DNA of 64,000 nt. Origin: Luidia sarsii. Taxonomy: Eukaryota; Echinodermata; Asteroidea; Paxillosida; Luidiidae. The stretch is from assembly GCA_949987565.1 (NCBI GenBank), contig OX465109.1, positions 13,223,400-13,287,399 on the forward strand. Direction: 5' to 3'. Positions 22,007-33,278 of the stretch are shown here, in pieces. Numbering within the stretch: position 1 is the first letter of the stretch; every line of letters starts with the position of its first letter. The position numbers and the translations under genes are program-made. Below the pieces are notes generated by a model that searched no databases, had not been told where the DNA came from, and saw nothing but the letters and a program-made list of their open reading frames with translations.

Positions 22007-22447
22007 TCAAGTTTGGCTGATTTGTGTGAGTGCAGGACTGATTAGGAAGGCTCGCTCAGTGTAGTTGTCCTTGTTGCTGGGCCTTTTCCCGCTGTTTGTT
22101 CCCCCCCCCCCTGCATTTCTGAGCCAGATCATGATGGCTCTCTCAATTTCTGCCTCAGTGGCGTTGGTCAGCAGTGGATTGCGCAGTGTTGACTCTGAAA
22201 CAAAAACAAAATTGCAATGTTTGTTGTTGATCTCGGGTTGCACGGCCGCCAAAATGTGAGCGAATTTGGTGTCCTCATTCCTCAAGCCGGATTGCCCTGG
22301 TATTGAATTGTGTCTCCGCCTGTGCAAGATGAGGGGATTGGCTGGCCAGAAGGCGGGTAGCTTGATGGATAGCGCGATGATTTGCATCTTATCCTCAGGT
22401 TGAGGCTGGGCAACAGTTACTGTCGTTCCACTATTTTTCTTGCTCAT
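22007..22447 (-). pseudogene. Ty3/gypsy-type gag fragment
   Basis: The 146-codon - strand ORF starts MSKKNSGTT and contains IKLPAFWPANP followed by DTKFAHILAAVQPEI. This is the usual start of the matrix/capsid region in gypsy gag proteins. The conserved aromatic segment between them is disturbed and the end is not gag-like. No pol lies next to it, so it is an orphan fragment. It is not the missing gag start of the gypsy element at 27-47 kb as far as position shows. Confidence 0.65.
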
Positions 22448-22951
22448 GGTGCAAAAATCATGTCTGGGTCACCAAATTTACCGTATTTACCGTATGTGGA
22501 TGTGAAACTAAAAGAAACTACAGGGCCAACTCACCGTAGTACTTAATAGCAGGACTGGCAGGAGTTTCTTCAGGCTGAACGGCACTGGACTGGGCAGGCA
22601 AAAACGTGCCTAATAAATGTCCCGAAAGTTAGTTCAGGGTAATTGTTTATCTTCAAACAATCACAAAATGAAATATCCATAAAAAAAAAAAGTACAGCTC
22701 AAAAAAACGGATGCTTCTCCAACGACTAGCAGTAGCAGTAGTAGTGCATTTACTATAGGACGAAAAAAAATCTGGTCGCTTGACGACTGTGTAGCGACAT
22801 GAAAAAAAGATAGCAAAGTATAAGCCTTTTTAAAGATTTTTCTCAGACTGAAACAAATGACCAAATATACACACAGTGGTTAAGGTTTGTTTTGTGTCAC
22901 AGCTCCTCAGTCTTGAAACTTATAGTATTTGGGCACTTAATTCCCTTACAG

Positions 22952-23100
22952 AAAAGAGCTTGCCGCAAGCTTATTTTGTGATTGCGAACTTGCACGCAGC
23001 AAGCTTGCACGTGTACTTTTTGCATGCTTGCGGCAAACTTGCACATGTACATGTACAGTACATGTACTTGCAAGCTTGCATGTGTACTTGCATGCTTTTG
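22952..23100. repeat. gcaagcttgc palindrome cluster 1
   Basis: Copies of cttgcggcaa, gcaagcttgc and acatgtac alternate here. The same palindrome forms larger arrays at 59145-59620 and 62985-63305. This cluster lies directly beyond the 3' end of a transposase-like fragment. Confidence 0.7.
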
Positions 23101-23640
23101 GCCAGTCGTACTGCTTCAAAATGACCTCCAGTTTCTGTGCCAACCAGTTGCGAGATGTTAACCCCTGACGGAGTGCTGGGCTCTACAACCTTTGCCATGT
23201 CGTCAAGGCAAAAGACTGGTGTCTTTTGGTATCGCTGCTTTATAGTAGTCCGAAGCACCAGTTGGGGGCATACACTGTACTTACTTGTAGTATGCCCAAC
23301 AACCATGAAATGAATTGGATTGAGCAATGAAATTTGTGGATGCATCTCCAGAGAATGTACCACATTTGTTGTCTTTTTGTCTTTTTTGTTTTGCCCGCTG
23401 CAATGGTGGCAATGCATGTGAGCATCTCTTTCACCAAGTCCATGGTTCGTGAAGAAATGCTGAACAAAGCTGGTAACAGCATATACTGCCTTTGGAGACA
23501 GTGACAGCTTCATCTAGATAGTTCACTTGCTTGGTCACGTCCTCACAATGGACTCCAAAAATCTGTTTGACCTTTCTCTGACCATATTTGGATAATACAA
23601 GCCACCAATGAGAACCTAGGAAACAATTGTTCAATTTGTC
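23101..23640 (-). pseudogene. Transposase-like fragment (GQNK...GHT...FGL family)
   Basis: Reading the - strand in two frames gives, in order, HCHHCSGQNK (near 23400), a tryptophan-rich LWYILWR-like segment, FMVVGHT (near 23300), CFGLL and GVNISQLVG (near 23150). I know this order from uncharacterised transposon-encoded proteins of invertebrates, where the first motif usually reads HCDNCSGQNK with an aspartate; here it is His. Frameshifts near 23480 and 23240 make it a relic. Family name uncertain. Confidence 0.6.
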
Positions 23641-24779
23641 TCGTATGCACTTGATCCAGTGCTAATTTTATTTTCATGTATGTTTCTTCAGATCTATGCA
23701 CATCACAAGGAATTATGACACTAATTGAGACAGATTCAATATTAATGTGTACATGGTCACACATACTGGTTTGATAAATGCTGATGACATGCACAGCGAG
23801 TGATATTTAGTTTATACACTGTTTCTGACAAAGTCTGAAATTTCACATGCAAATACATTTGCCAGTGTGACCTTATGGTGTAATTGATATTATACTGAAT
23901 AACATGTAAAATACATTGATTAATCTAGCACAGTTAATTGTGTGTGTCATCCTTCAACTTAACCAAGTATTTGTTAAATTTCTTTAATCTCTTTCAATGT
24001 ATTGGGACATTTGGCTTCAAATACTGTAGGCCTATATCACTTTCTTGCAGAAAGAATTCTCCAAATCAGCCAGGTTGACAGTCAGATTCAGAGTGGGGGT
24101 TTTATTGTCATGAGAACAAAGATAAAGAAATGAAATTAATACAATATAATCAATGAAAACAATTATTATAAATTACACATATACAATCAGAGTGATTTTA
24201 AGCGGAAAGCACTCCTTACCCAGGATGGAAGGTGGTGTTAGTCCCTAAAGCCTGAGCAGGGGTCTGACCTGTTGACTGCTGTATTGTCAAAATCGGCCAG
24301 AAGCCAATCAGCTGCCAAATCAAAACAACCCATTGACAATAATGTTTTCAGGCTAAGACTAAAAGTAAGAGCTACAAACATTTATATCACAGAGATGGCT
24401 TAACACAGAAGAGAAGTCAAAGTCAGGATGATCAATACAATATAATGCCATGCCCAGACCCAACACGTAAATAGCGGGATCACGCAGAGCTTGAGACCAG
24501 CAACGCAGCAACGGTAGACAGCCATTACAAAACAGTGCAAATGTATACACTACACACACTATATAGTATTATTGACATTATTGTACAGCCATGCAAATGC
24601 CTGTGTGTACCATGGACACTCTCCCCACGCTACCCCGTGACCCATTCCAGCCCCCAAATCTGCCCTTAATATAGGAATCCCAGAACAAATGATAGGTTCT
24701 TATTGAACTTGGAGAGTTTCCTTACCGTGCTAATCCAGCCTGGGGTTCCAAGGGTGGGGGTTGAAGCAGAAAAATGGGA
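23641..24779. other. AT-rich stretch, no gene recognised
   Basis: No exon or domain was recognised. The 24070-24210 segment is a long A-rich run of gaaatgaaattaatac type sequence. The boundary to the tnp2-like block is near 24780. Confidence 0.35.
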
Positions 24780-27252
24780 TCAATAAAAAAGATAAAAAGA
24801 GATTTCATCAGTGTACCACATGAACGATATATTAATCTTATTAAACAGAAAGTTTCCTAGGGAGGACAGTGTCTTGTAAATGCCACCATCATAATTATCT
24901 TCAAAATTGCCCTGGGTTTTCTTCTTCCTTTGAAATCTATAATTGAGGCCTTCACAGAATTCTTCTTGTTTAAATGAATTCTTGAGCTGGATTAACAATG
25001 GTATTTCAATGAAGTAAGAAACAGATTTCAGATAATTTTCAATAGCATTTGCACATGATGGGCATTTGTCCATCGTCTGATCACATCACCTAGAAGGAAG
25101 TAGGCCTAACATTTGGCACAAAATCTGTAAATGTAAGAGGCATAGACAAGTTAGAGAAGTACAGTATTGGAGAAAGAGATCAAGTGAAGTCTTACACAGA
25201 TTTGGTTGTTGACAGTGAAGAGCTACAAGGGTCATTAAATAAGCAAGGCAACTTCCAGTCAAGGTATGTCTTAGTACAAGAGTAAGAATGAGTAACTTGC
25301 TTTCAGCCAATGTGATTGGTTTGCCATCATACAGTAAACGATCTTCACACTCTTCATCAGCAAACACGTCGTCTTCTTGTGATGAAATGTTAGGGTCATT
25401 GCTCCATTTTATGTAATTCTGTAGCGTTGTACAGTGTACCATTCAGACGATACACTGTACACGTACATGTAGGTCCTCAACATGTTCGTCAGCATCATAC
25501 CATGTTGTGTCGGTAGTGCTCTCATCTTCATTGTAGGGGGCCTCCCATACCTCAGGATCCATGGACTGCCACTTGTTTGGGGGTCTTGAATTGACTCACA
25601 TTCCAGTTCCCACTGAGGGTGGGGTCTAGCATGTCCAAGTACTTGTGATTACATCACAGATATGCAAACTGCCAAATGGCAACTTTGCCTCTGCATTGCT
25701 GTTGCCCTTCCAGCCAGATTTGCCAGCCCAATTGTAATGAAGAGTTATCTCGTGGCTCAGCGCATTCGTCATTATGCGCTTTACTGTCTCCTTTACAGTG
25801 TTTCCCCCAACTGATGTGAAGCAGTTGACCTAAAAATAAAATGAACAAGTTCATGAACAGCCATAGATTTAGTGATTAGGTTTTTGTACTTAGCAGTAAG
25901 CCATACAGGAATTTTATTGAACAGTTTTACTGTTTGAAACAACCCTCATGTATTTTTATGATAGGTGCCTTTGTCAAGCCGTTGTAAACCAATCGCTAAT
26001 AATATACAGATTACAGATAGACGAGCACCAATTGTGTGATGTATGCTGAACTTGACATGTCCCTCCATCATTGTTTAATTTCAGCAGACAAGCTAATATT
26101 AAATACAGTACCAAGTAATATTATTCCGATTGTTATAACAGTACTTAAGAATACATTAATCACAGCTACACTGTACACAAAACTGAGAACAAGAGGGATT
26201 GACAATGGTTATACATGTAAATGTACAATAAACCTTTATACTGGAACATGTTGGTGGGGGCACGCTGATATCTAAGATTCAAAAAGGCGCTTAATACCAA
26301 GGGCCTGATTAGACTTGGTAATTGCATCAGCAAGTACTTCTATGATGATCCGCTTTCTGAAAACCTTGCTGTGCTCTTCCCTGCGCACCACGTCGTTGTC
26401 CACGATCGTCAATGTGACCGTATGCTCCCGGATCATGGCAACTGTCTTCACCTTTGCCTTCTTGGTGTCCTCCATCTGCAGCTGTTCGCACTGCCCAGCT
26501 CAAAGACGTGCTCTCCGAATCTCTCGAGTCGTTTCACTCGTCATCATCGCTCTCTTGTATATCATGGCGATCATTCTCTTAGGCTTCCCAGTGTGAGTGC
26601 CTGCTGGTACTTCCGCTGGTGGGTCGGCCAATAGGTCAGGTCTCAGAGGGGAGATAGAGAACAAAATGATGGCAGGGGACATCAGTGCCTCTGGGGCCAC
26701 AGGGGGCTCTTTGGAGGTCTCTGTGATTACCTCCCTCCCAGCCTCTGACGGGGCTTGGGGTGTGTGCCTGGAGTGGGCTTCCATCTCCTTAGCTGCAGGG
26801 CTTGCAGACCTTTCCTTCCGCCACCCCTGCTTGCTTACACTCACTGTGCGTGAGGAGGACGGGGAGGTTTCATCTTGATATCTGCCAGGTCGGAAGTCTG
26901 ACTTGCATGCAGATCCCGGTAATGCCGACGGAGATTTTTCTGTCTGGGGTCGCTGTAACCGGCAGTGCCGACAGTATAGATACATCTCTGGGCCGTGCAT
27001 CAGACGTCAGTCCTCGGCTCTGCTGGTACTCCTTACTGCTCTGTTAGCACGTGAACATCTTGACTTCAACTCAGGATCGCACTGAGCAAAGAATTGTCTA
27101 GGGTGCCTCAGGCCCGTTTGCCAAAGACACTGCAGCTCAGACTCATTTCATCCATGGAAAAGACGGCGCACATCTAATCCCTGGGGAGCCGCTTGAAGTT
27201 TCCGGTGTTGCACTTCCGCACAACTGTAGAAGGGATGACCACATCAGGAACC
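24780..27252 (-). pseudogene. tnp2-like (CACTA-related) transposase block, copy 1, with BEN-like exon
   Basis: On the - strand a series of exons or fragments is visible. At 27252 downward, after an AG acceptor (ttttctag), lies a short BEN-like stretch (VVIPSTVVRKCN...KRLPRD, then a TAG). ORFs at 26500-27000 and 26272-26475 follow. Then 25086-25442 has GKPITLAESKLLILTLVLRH, and 24780-25073 has CPSCANA...NYRFQRKKK...NISFMWYTDE. The last two match the N-terminal part of animal tnp2-like transposon proteins. The block ends abruptly at about 24780, in mid-domain. Most of it recurs at 55589-57561. Confidence 0.65.
24841..26845. repeat. 2 kb duplicated block, copy 1
   Basis: It is near-identical by eye to 55589-57561, in the same orientation, through coding and non-coding sequence alike, including the 300-bp AT-rich part around 25850-26270. 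Differences are single bases plus a few short indels, such as the missing GACTCACATTCC-containing stretch of copy 2 near 56318. The offset is 30.7 kb. Confidence 0.92.
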
Positions 27253-27452
27253 TAGAAAATGGAAAATGAATTTCAAAATAAACATTTATACACACACGTA
27301 TACAAATTAAAAAAATGGAAAACTGCAGAGACAGAATTATGAATGGAGATAAGAAACTTGGTGACATTACTGGTGGTTTGAATGTAGTTCAAACCACTTT
27401 TCCAAGCACCCACTTAATACTTTTGACAACCATTTGACAACCATCAATCTAT

Positions 27453-28030
27453 TTACAATGGTGAGTTAATACTAGTTTTCATATTGTACTGAAGCGATAC
27501 TGGAGGGATAGGAAGAGGAAGGGATCCAGAAAGAGCAGTAAGGGTTGGGAGTGGGGTCACTGATTGTTGTGGGGAAGAGGGGACAGGGGGAAGAGGTGAG
27601 ATATAAGGTTTAAGGCGATTGTAATGGACGCGCTTGGGTTTGCTATTTGGATTCTGGCAATCAACAATGGAGTACGTGACAGATTTGTGGTCGTCTGACG
27701 AATTGAGAGAAACAATTCTAAATGGGCCTTTCCATCGAGGTGCAAGTTTCACACGAGAGCTTGCGGGATCATCAAGCCAGACAAGATCACCGGTGTTATA
27801 GGGGTTGAATTTATTTTGTCTGTCATAGTGTGAGTTTTGTTACGCACTGGCTCATTCCTGAGAGTGAGCTTCCGGTACTTGATCAAAAGCCGATTTAAGA
27901 CGGGTTTGAAGGGAAGTAGCATAAGAATCAGGAGTTAGATAGGCAGTGGAAGCAGGGGAACCAACGATAACATTTGCAGGCAGACGGGGTTCTCTGCCCT
28001 TGGCAAGATAGAATGGTGAAAAGCCAGTAG
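27453..28030 (-). pseudogene. Gypsy integrase C-terminal part
   Basis: The ORF at 27453-27752 has KLAPRWKGPFRIV and RVHYNRLKPY, the usual C-terminal integrase features. Upstream, GFSPFYLAKGREPRLP (near 27985-28025) is the end of the integrase core. The zinc-finger and the DDE core before it are missing: RNase H tail sequence joins directly at about 28030 in a different frame, so roughly the first two-thirds of the integrase was lost by deletion. Confidence 0.8.
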
Positions 28031-28633
28031 AGGCATGTCGGTAGTACTTTCACTTTCAGTAGCAGCTGAGGGGAGCCTAGAGAGTGCATCTGCATTACCA
28101 TGGCGAATGCCATTACGATGTGTGATGAGCCAATTGTAGGGGTCTACAACATGTAGCTCAAGAGCCCATCGTGAACGATGGCCTGTACGGCCATTGTGAA
28201 TAGGCAGTTTACGCAAGCCAACAAGGGGCTTTTGATCCGTTACAATTCTTAATGATGTGTGTGACGGAAATGGTGGACTGACCACACAATTGCCCAGAGT
28301 TCACGGTCATACATGTAAGTGGACCATCGCTTCTCTGTGGCAGTGAGAACATGACTACATGACTAGCATAAGCAATGTGACGTTTGTGACCATTGTGAAT
28401 CTGTGAAAGGACTGAGCCAACTGCGGAGTTGGGAGCAGATCTGTGTATAGTATGAAGGGATTAGTACCATCTGGGTAATCAGTATGCCATGATAGGGGCA
28501 TGTACAAGTGCATCACAGAGCTTTGTGTAAGCATTCATACACTCAGAAGTCCAATCAAAGGGAACATCTTACTGAGTAAGGCGTTGGAGGGGTGCAGCAA
28601 TGTGTGCAAATTTCTGGATAAAACGATGATAGT
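28030..28633 (-). pseudogene. Gypsy RT end and RNase H
   Basis: RFIQKFAHIAAPLQRLT and DWTSECMNAYTKL near 28500-28620 are the end of the RT thumb. TDQKPLVGL (near 28230) and the HGNADALSRLP tail (near 28090) belong to RNase H. An in-frame stop follows LQRLTQ near 28570, and other breaks occur around 28300-28450. Confidence 0.8.
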
Positions 28634-28638
28634 AGGAA

Positions 28639-31350
28639 CAGGGTTCTCCCCAGGATTTTTCAAGACTGTGGGGATTTCCTTTGTGGCTGACCCAAACCCT
28701 GCAAATTGTTTTGACTTGCGATGCTCTCTGCTGCATTTTAGAGCATTTCCTGGGCTTTTTAAGTACTTTTTCTCAGAAAAAAACCATGAAATTAAATATT
28801 ATCTTTTTTCTATATTTTTCAGTTTTTGAACAAATGACCAGTTTTTCGTTCTGGACTACATGTTATTATAGGCACAAAATGAGTCATTTGAAGTTTCAGA
28901 CATGCAATAATATGTAGTGGCTGAATCAATCAATGATTTAAACAACCGTTTTATCTTGTTTTGTTGAACATAAATGCTTCAACCTTTGGTTTATGCTGAT
29001 CAGACCTGAAACCATGAGCTCCATTCAGTTTCAAGGCAAGAATATTAGCTTAAAGGAATAAACAAATGTCATAAAAAATAAAACTATTTGGTCTTTATAT
29101 AAAATAAAACTATAACACATAATGTAGGCTTTTCCTATACATCGGCAAGAACGAAAACCTGTTAAAAATGCATCTTTTTACAGAGTTTTTGACCTGAGTT
29201 TGTGAATTATTTTTATGTAGTCTGACCCCTTGTTAAGTCGAATTTTGTTTAAATTTGTGGCCTGACTTAATTAACATAGACAATTTTGACTCTGCAAATT
29301 TAACGATTCACAAATTAACAAAATTACAGTAAAGGACAAATCAAGCATGAAACTAACTGATGTGTGACTTGGCTCGAGGAAAAATTACTTTGATTTGACT
29401 AGACTTGTGAAACATGTTTTGTTAATTTGTTTTCACATGTGACTTTCCTTGACTTTGAAACAATAACTAGTTAAGAATCTAAAGAGTAACAAAAGCATAA
29501 ATTATGAAAGAAACCATTGCTTGCTATGTTATTGCAAATTATATGGTAAGTTATCTCAAGCCAAAACAGTAACTTTAATCCATACACATTGACAAGTAAC
29601 TACTACATGAATATCAAATCTTGGAACCCTATGCGAAATTAAACATCCAGTCGTCGGTTCTTGTTCTGAGCCCAAGTACATGTATCTGCTGCAGCATTGA
29701 AGTCCATCTGGTGAATGGGGGGCCCTTCAACTGATATCATTAAAAGGCTGTTCAGAGTTACTTCATTCATCCTATTCCTGAGAGTACTTTTGATTCTCTG
29801 AAATATAAGAAAAAAATAGAAATTTAATATGTTTTGATAACATAAAAAACGATAATCAATAAACTTTTGACATGGAGTATTACCTACCAGCTGTAGAGAC
29901 TGGCAACACCAAAGCCACAGTAGCCAGTTTAGTCAAATAATTAAATTAATCAAATAATTAGGTTAATATTGGTCAAAAAATTAATCAAAATATTGAAACA
30001 ATTAAATTGGTAAAATAATTTAAAAGCAAAGTTGATGCTGCTGTATTAATTTTACAAAGTTAATGTTAGGCCTTTCCTTCAAATATTTTTCATAAAATCT
30101 GAACATTTTTTAAACAAAAATGATAATAAATCTAGAAGTAGCAAGTAATATTTCATTACAATTTTTGAAATTTAAAAATGTATACTGACCTTTCTCTTTG
30201 GGGGTGGCTATGAGCCATTTGTATTCAGTCAACCATTTCGGATCGATGTCCGATTTCTTTTTCTTTCTCTGCGATACGTTATCGGCGAATGCCCCTCCTT
30301 CGCCGGCATCTTCTGTGCACGTGCTGCAGGTGGCTGTTTCGTTTGCTTTTGGTATTCCCTCTGCGCGTTCCGCTAATGTTATTGGCTTAAAAAAGGAGCC
30401 TGTCTTAGATTGCTTTTCCGCCATGATTGCACGCGAGACAAATTTAATGCCGTGACATGGCAACGAGCTAAGATCTTATAGTGCGCAAAGTGCGCAAGAT
30501 AGCCTACTCTTGTGAGATCACACGCATCCGGGTGAAGTACGCCCTGGGCGCCATTTTAGTAAGCAAAGTCGCACACATTCTCTCCATTTCGTGGTCACAT
30601 CACATCGAAAGTTATCACATTCTGTTCACGCATCCAAAGTTGTATATTTTTTATTGTTTTTGACTCTCTTGCTTCATTTTCAGAGCACCGAAAGCAAACA
30701 ACATAATATTCCGTTGCTTACTTGCTAAAAAATGTCATCCAGTGCGTACCTCATCCTTTGCTCGGAGTAGTCCACCTTGCGTGCTTTGCGCGCTATAAGA
30801 TATCTGGCAACGAGTAATATATGTACTGACATGTCCCCGTTTTGTACACAGGCCTACGGCAATAGTGTAGTATATAGAAATGTTACCCTTCGTAAATGAA
30901 GCCCATAGAACTGACAGTAGCGTATTGAGCACACGGCACACAAAACACATGCGGGCATGTACATGTAGGACGCCCATAGCAGAGGTTCAGATTTCATGTG
31001 ACACCGGCCACGAGGAACGTTCGGTGCCTTCATGTGTACACATGTACTTGTACATGTACAGTGCATAATTATATAGTACATGTACATGTACTGTACGTGT
31101 ACTGTGTACAGTGTGTGTGTGTGCAGTGTGGCGTCGCGCTGTGCACAATGCATGCATGCATGTACATGTACATGTACCGCACGGAAAAATGCAGGACTAT
31201 TAATTGCTTTTTCGTCTCGATTTTGCCAAACATGCAAGCTGCATCATGTAAAATAATTTTGAGCCATACTATCATAATTATTTTCTGCGTATCGGACAAA
31301 AATAGTTGCGTATCGGTCGATACACACGTTTGTACGTGGGGAGAACCCTG
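28639..31350 (-). mobile_element. DNA element with CAGGGTTCTCCCCA inverted ends
   Basis: The ends CAGGGTTCTCCCCA (28639-28652) and the exact complement (31337-31350) bound 2712 bp. Flanks are AGGAA (28634-28638) and AAGAA (31351-31355), an imperfect 5-bp duplication. Removing the insert plus one copy restores the gypsy RT reading frame across its conserved motif, so the borders are right. CAGGG ends and the coding exon inside suggest a hAT-type element, although a clear 8-bp duplication is absent. The interior is AT-rich, with acatgtac clusters from 30950 to 31180. Confidence 0.82.
30190..30424 (-). CDS. First exon of a hAT-like (ZNF862/KIAA1586-type) transposase
   Basis: The ORF starts at an ATG in good context (30424-30422, cgccATGattg read on the other strand as ATGGCGG) and encodes 78 residues, ending at a GT donor (AAAG|GTCAGT). 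It has a SFFKP motif near the start, a basic KKKK stretch, then DPKWLTEYKWL, which in hAT-derived KIAA1586/ZNF862 proteins precedes the TTF-type zinc finger. No later exon with the zinc finger or catalytic domain was found in the element, so it is likely a deletion derivative. Confidence 0.55.
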
Positions 31351-31365
31351 AAGAACATAACCCTA

Positions 31366-31612
31366 CACTCTAAAAAACAAGGTGCTAAAATGAGCACATG
31401 AAGTGCTGATTTTAGCACTTCTAGGTGTGTTTATAGTGACTGCACGCCGCGTGCTGATTTAGCTCTGGCATGCGTGCTAAAATATCAGCACCCAAAGAGT
31501 GCTGTTGCTAAACACTTCAGGTGCTATTTCGTAGCACATTTCCAGGTGCTATTCATTATTGAGGCTACTCTTATCGAGCTAACTATAATGCAGCACCACA
31601 AGTGCTAATCCA
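31366..31612. repeat. Left subterminal GTGCT/AGCAC motif cluster of the CACTA-like element
   Basis: About 13 copies of gtgct or its complement agcac lie within 245 bp, in both orientations, many followed by aaa or gat (gtgctaaaa, gtgctgatt). Clustered short subterminal repeats in mixed orientation are where CACTA transposases bind. Confidence 0.8.
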
Positions 31613-33220
31613 CAACGTACCAAATTTTGAAAAGAAAATTAGCCTGAAACTGTCGAAATTCCTTTCAATATCAATTTATTGTGGCTGCCAACAAAACTTT
31701 AGAAATTGGGAAAACCTTCCGCTCATGCATTTGTCGCATGTGAACACTGTTTTAAACCAGCTGAAACAGCATTGGGTTTAGATAACCTTAATGAAACAAA
31801 TTCAACCAGTGAAAATACATATAAAACAGGAAATGTGCAAAACAGTTTCCAAAAATACTTATTACAATTTTTTTCCTGATTAAAAAGATCATCATTTCCA
31901 TTTTTTTTTCATTATTTACTGGCAGTGTCAATTTTGAATAATCACAAATTATAGTAAAATTTCCATGTAACAGTATATAAACCCATGACATTCAAGAAAT
32001 AAGTGCTGTAGGCAAGAATTCCATGATTTACAAAGTAGAAATGTGTAATCATAAGGCAGATAATTTACTAATAAACAAGCATCACAAGTCCTGTCAACAG
32101 TCCGTATCCACAAGTCAAGCCGCAAATAGTTTCACTGGACAAATCATAAGTACTGCAACAGTGAACAATAAAAAGGGATGGTTTTGTCACGATTGGAATA
32201 GACTAAACGGCTCACACGGGCTAACATGCATGGTAGACTTGCAGGGACTTGTATACAACTCAAACACTTTATAACATAAAAGTATGGGAATGTAGCCCTC
32301 GGCCCAATTTCAGATTGTTGTTAAATGAAATTTCTCAAATATTTTGTAAAATTTGACAAGAAATACGTCCCACGATTAGCAAAATAAAAAATAGCTATTC
32401 AAGTCCTTACTGACCATCAGTCCGTCTATTAATCATTAATCATTAGGTATAAAATTAAAAAGTAAGACATTCTTAAACACTTAAACTTTAAAACTGTTTT
32501 GTAAAACATCCTTAAATCACAAACTTTTAATTGGAATTAAACAACCAATGGCAGGAGCATCCCAATCAAGTATTTATCAACAAAGTAACATTCAAAGATA
32601 ATAACCAATTAAATCTACTCTCCATAATCCTAACAGGTCTTGATTTCAGCTTTTTGAAGTGAATTCAGGAGTAGCTTCTTTACTTTGATTGAAATGAATA
32701 CTGAATACTATAACTAGCAAAGTTTACTTGTTAATCCTTTTCAGTTTCATTTAAAATTACTGAAGACCAAAAGTATTTATGTTGAGGTTATACTGCATAG
32801 TGATTTCAATCCCTGCGTACAAATTTTGTGAGTAGGCCTACCTGCTCTTCTATAGCAAAAAACAAAACAAAATTGTGATAGAGTTGGTTCTCCTTAACTC
32901 AGTCAGAATTTGACTCAATGATTGTAACGTCTGATTTTTGAACTTTTCTCTTCATATAAAAATTGTGTAATAACAATGGTTGTATTCACACAAGAGGTGG
33001 CTGTATATCTATAGAAGGGCCCTGGCCTAGCTACGAGTAGCTGCAATCACAATCCTGGGAGTGATGTTGTTAATCACAAAATTAGCTTAAGCACAAGAAA
33101 ACCGTATTCAATAAACAAGCTTACCAGCCCAAATTCTGTGTGTTTTCAACATAACAGCTACATGTAAATGACATTTAAAAGGCCAACAAAATCAGGTAGA
33201 AGTTTGGATTGGTGGGATTA

Positions 33221-33226
33221 TTTATT
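33221..33226 (-). promoter_or_regulatory. Poly(A) signal AATAAA of the 536-residue gene
   Basis: AATAAA on the - strand lies 53 nt beyond the TAA stop, a normal spacing for a 3' end. Confidence 0.6.
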
Positions 33227-33278
33227 GAGTAAATTATTTTGTGCATACAGGGCTCTATGATTTTGACCCCTAGGGAAT

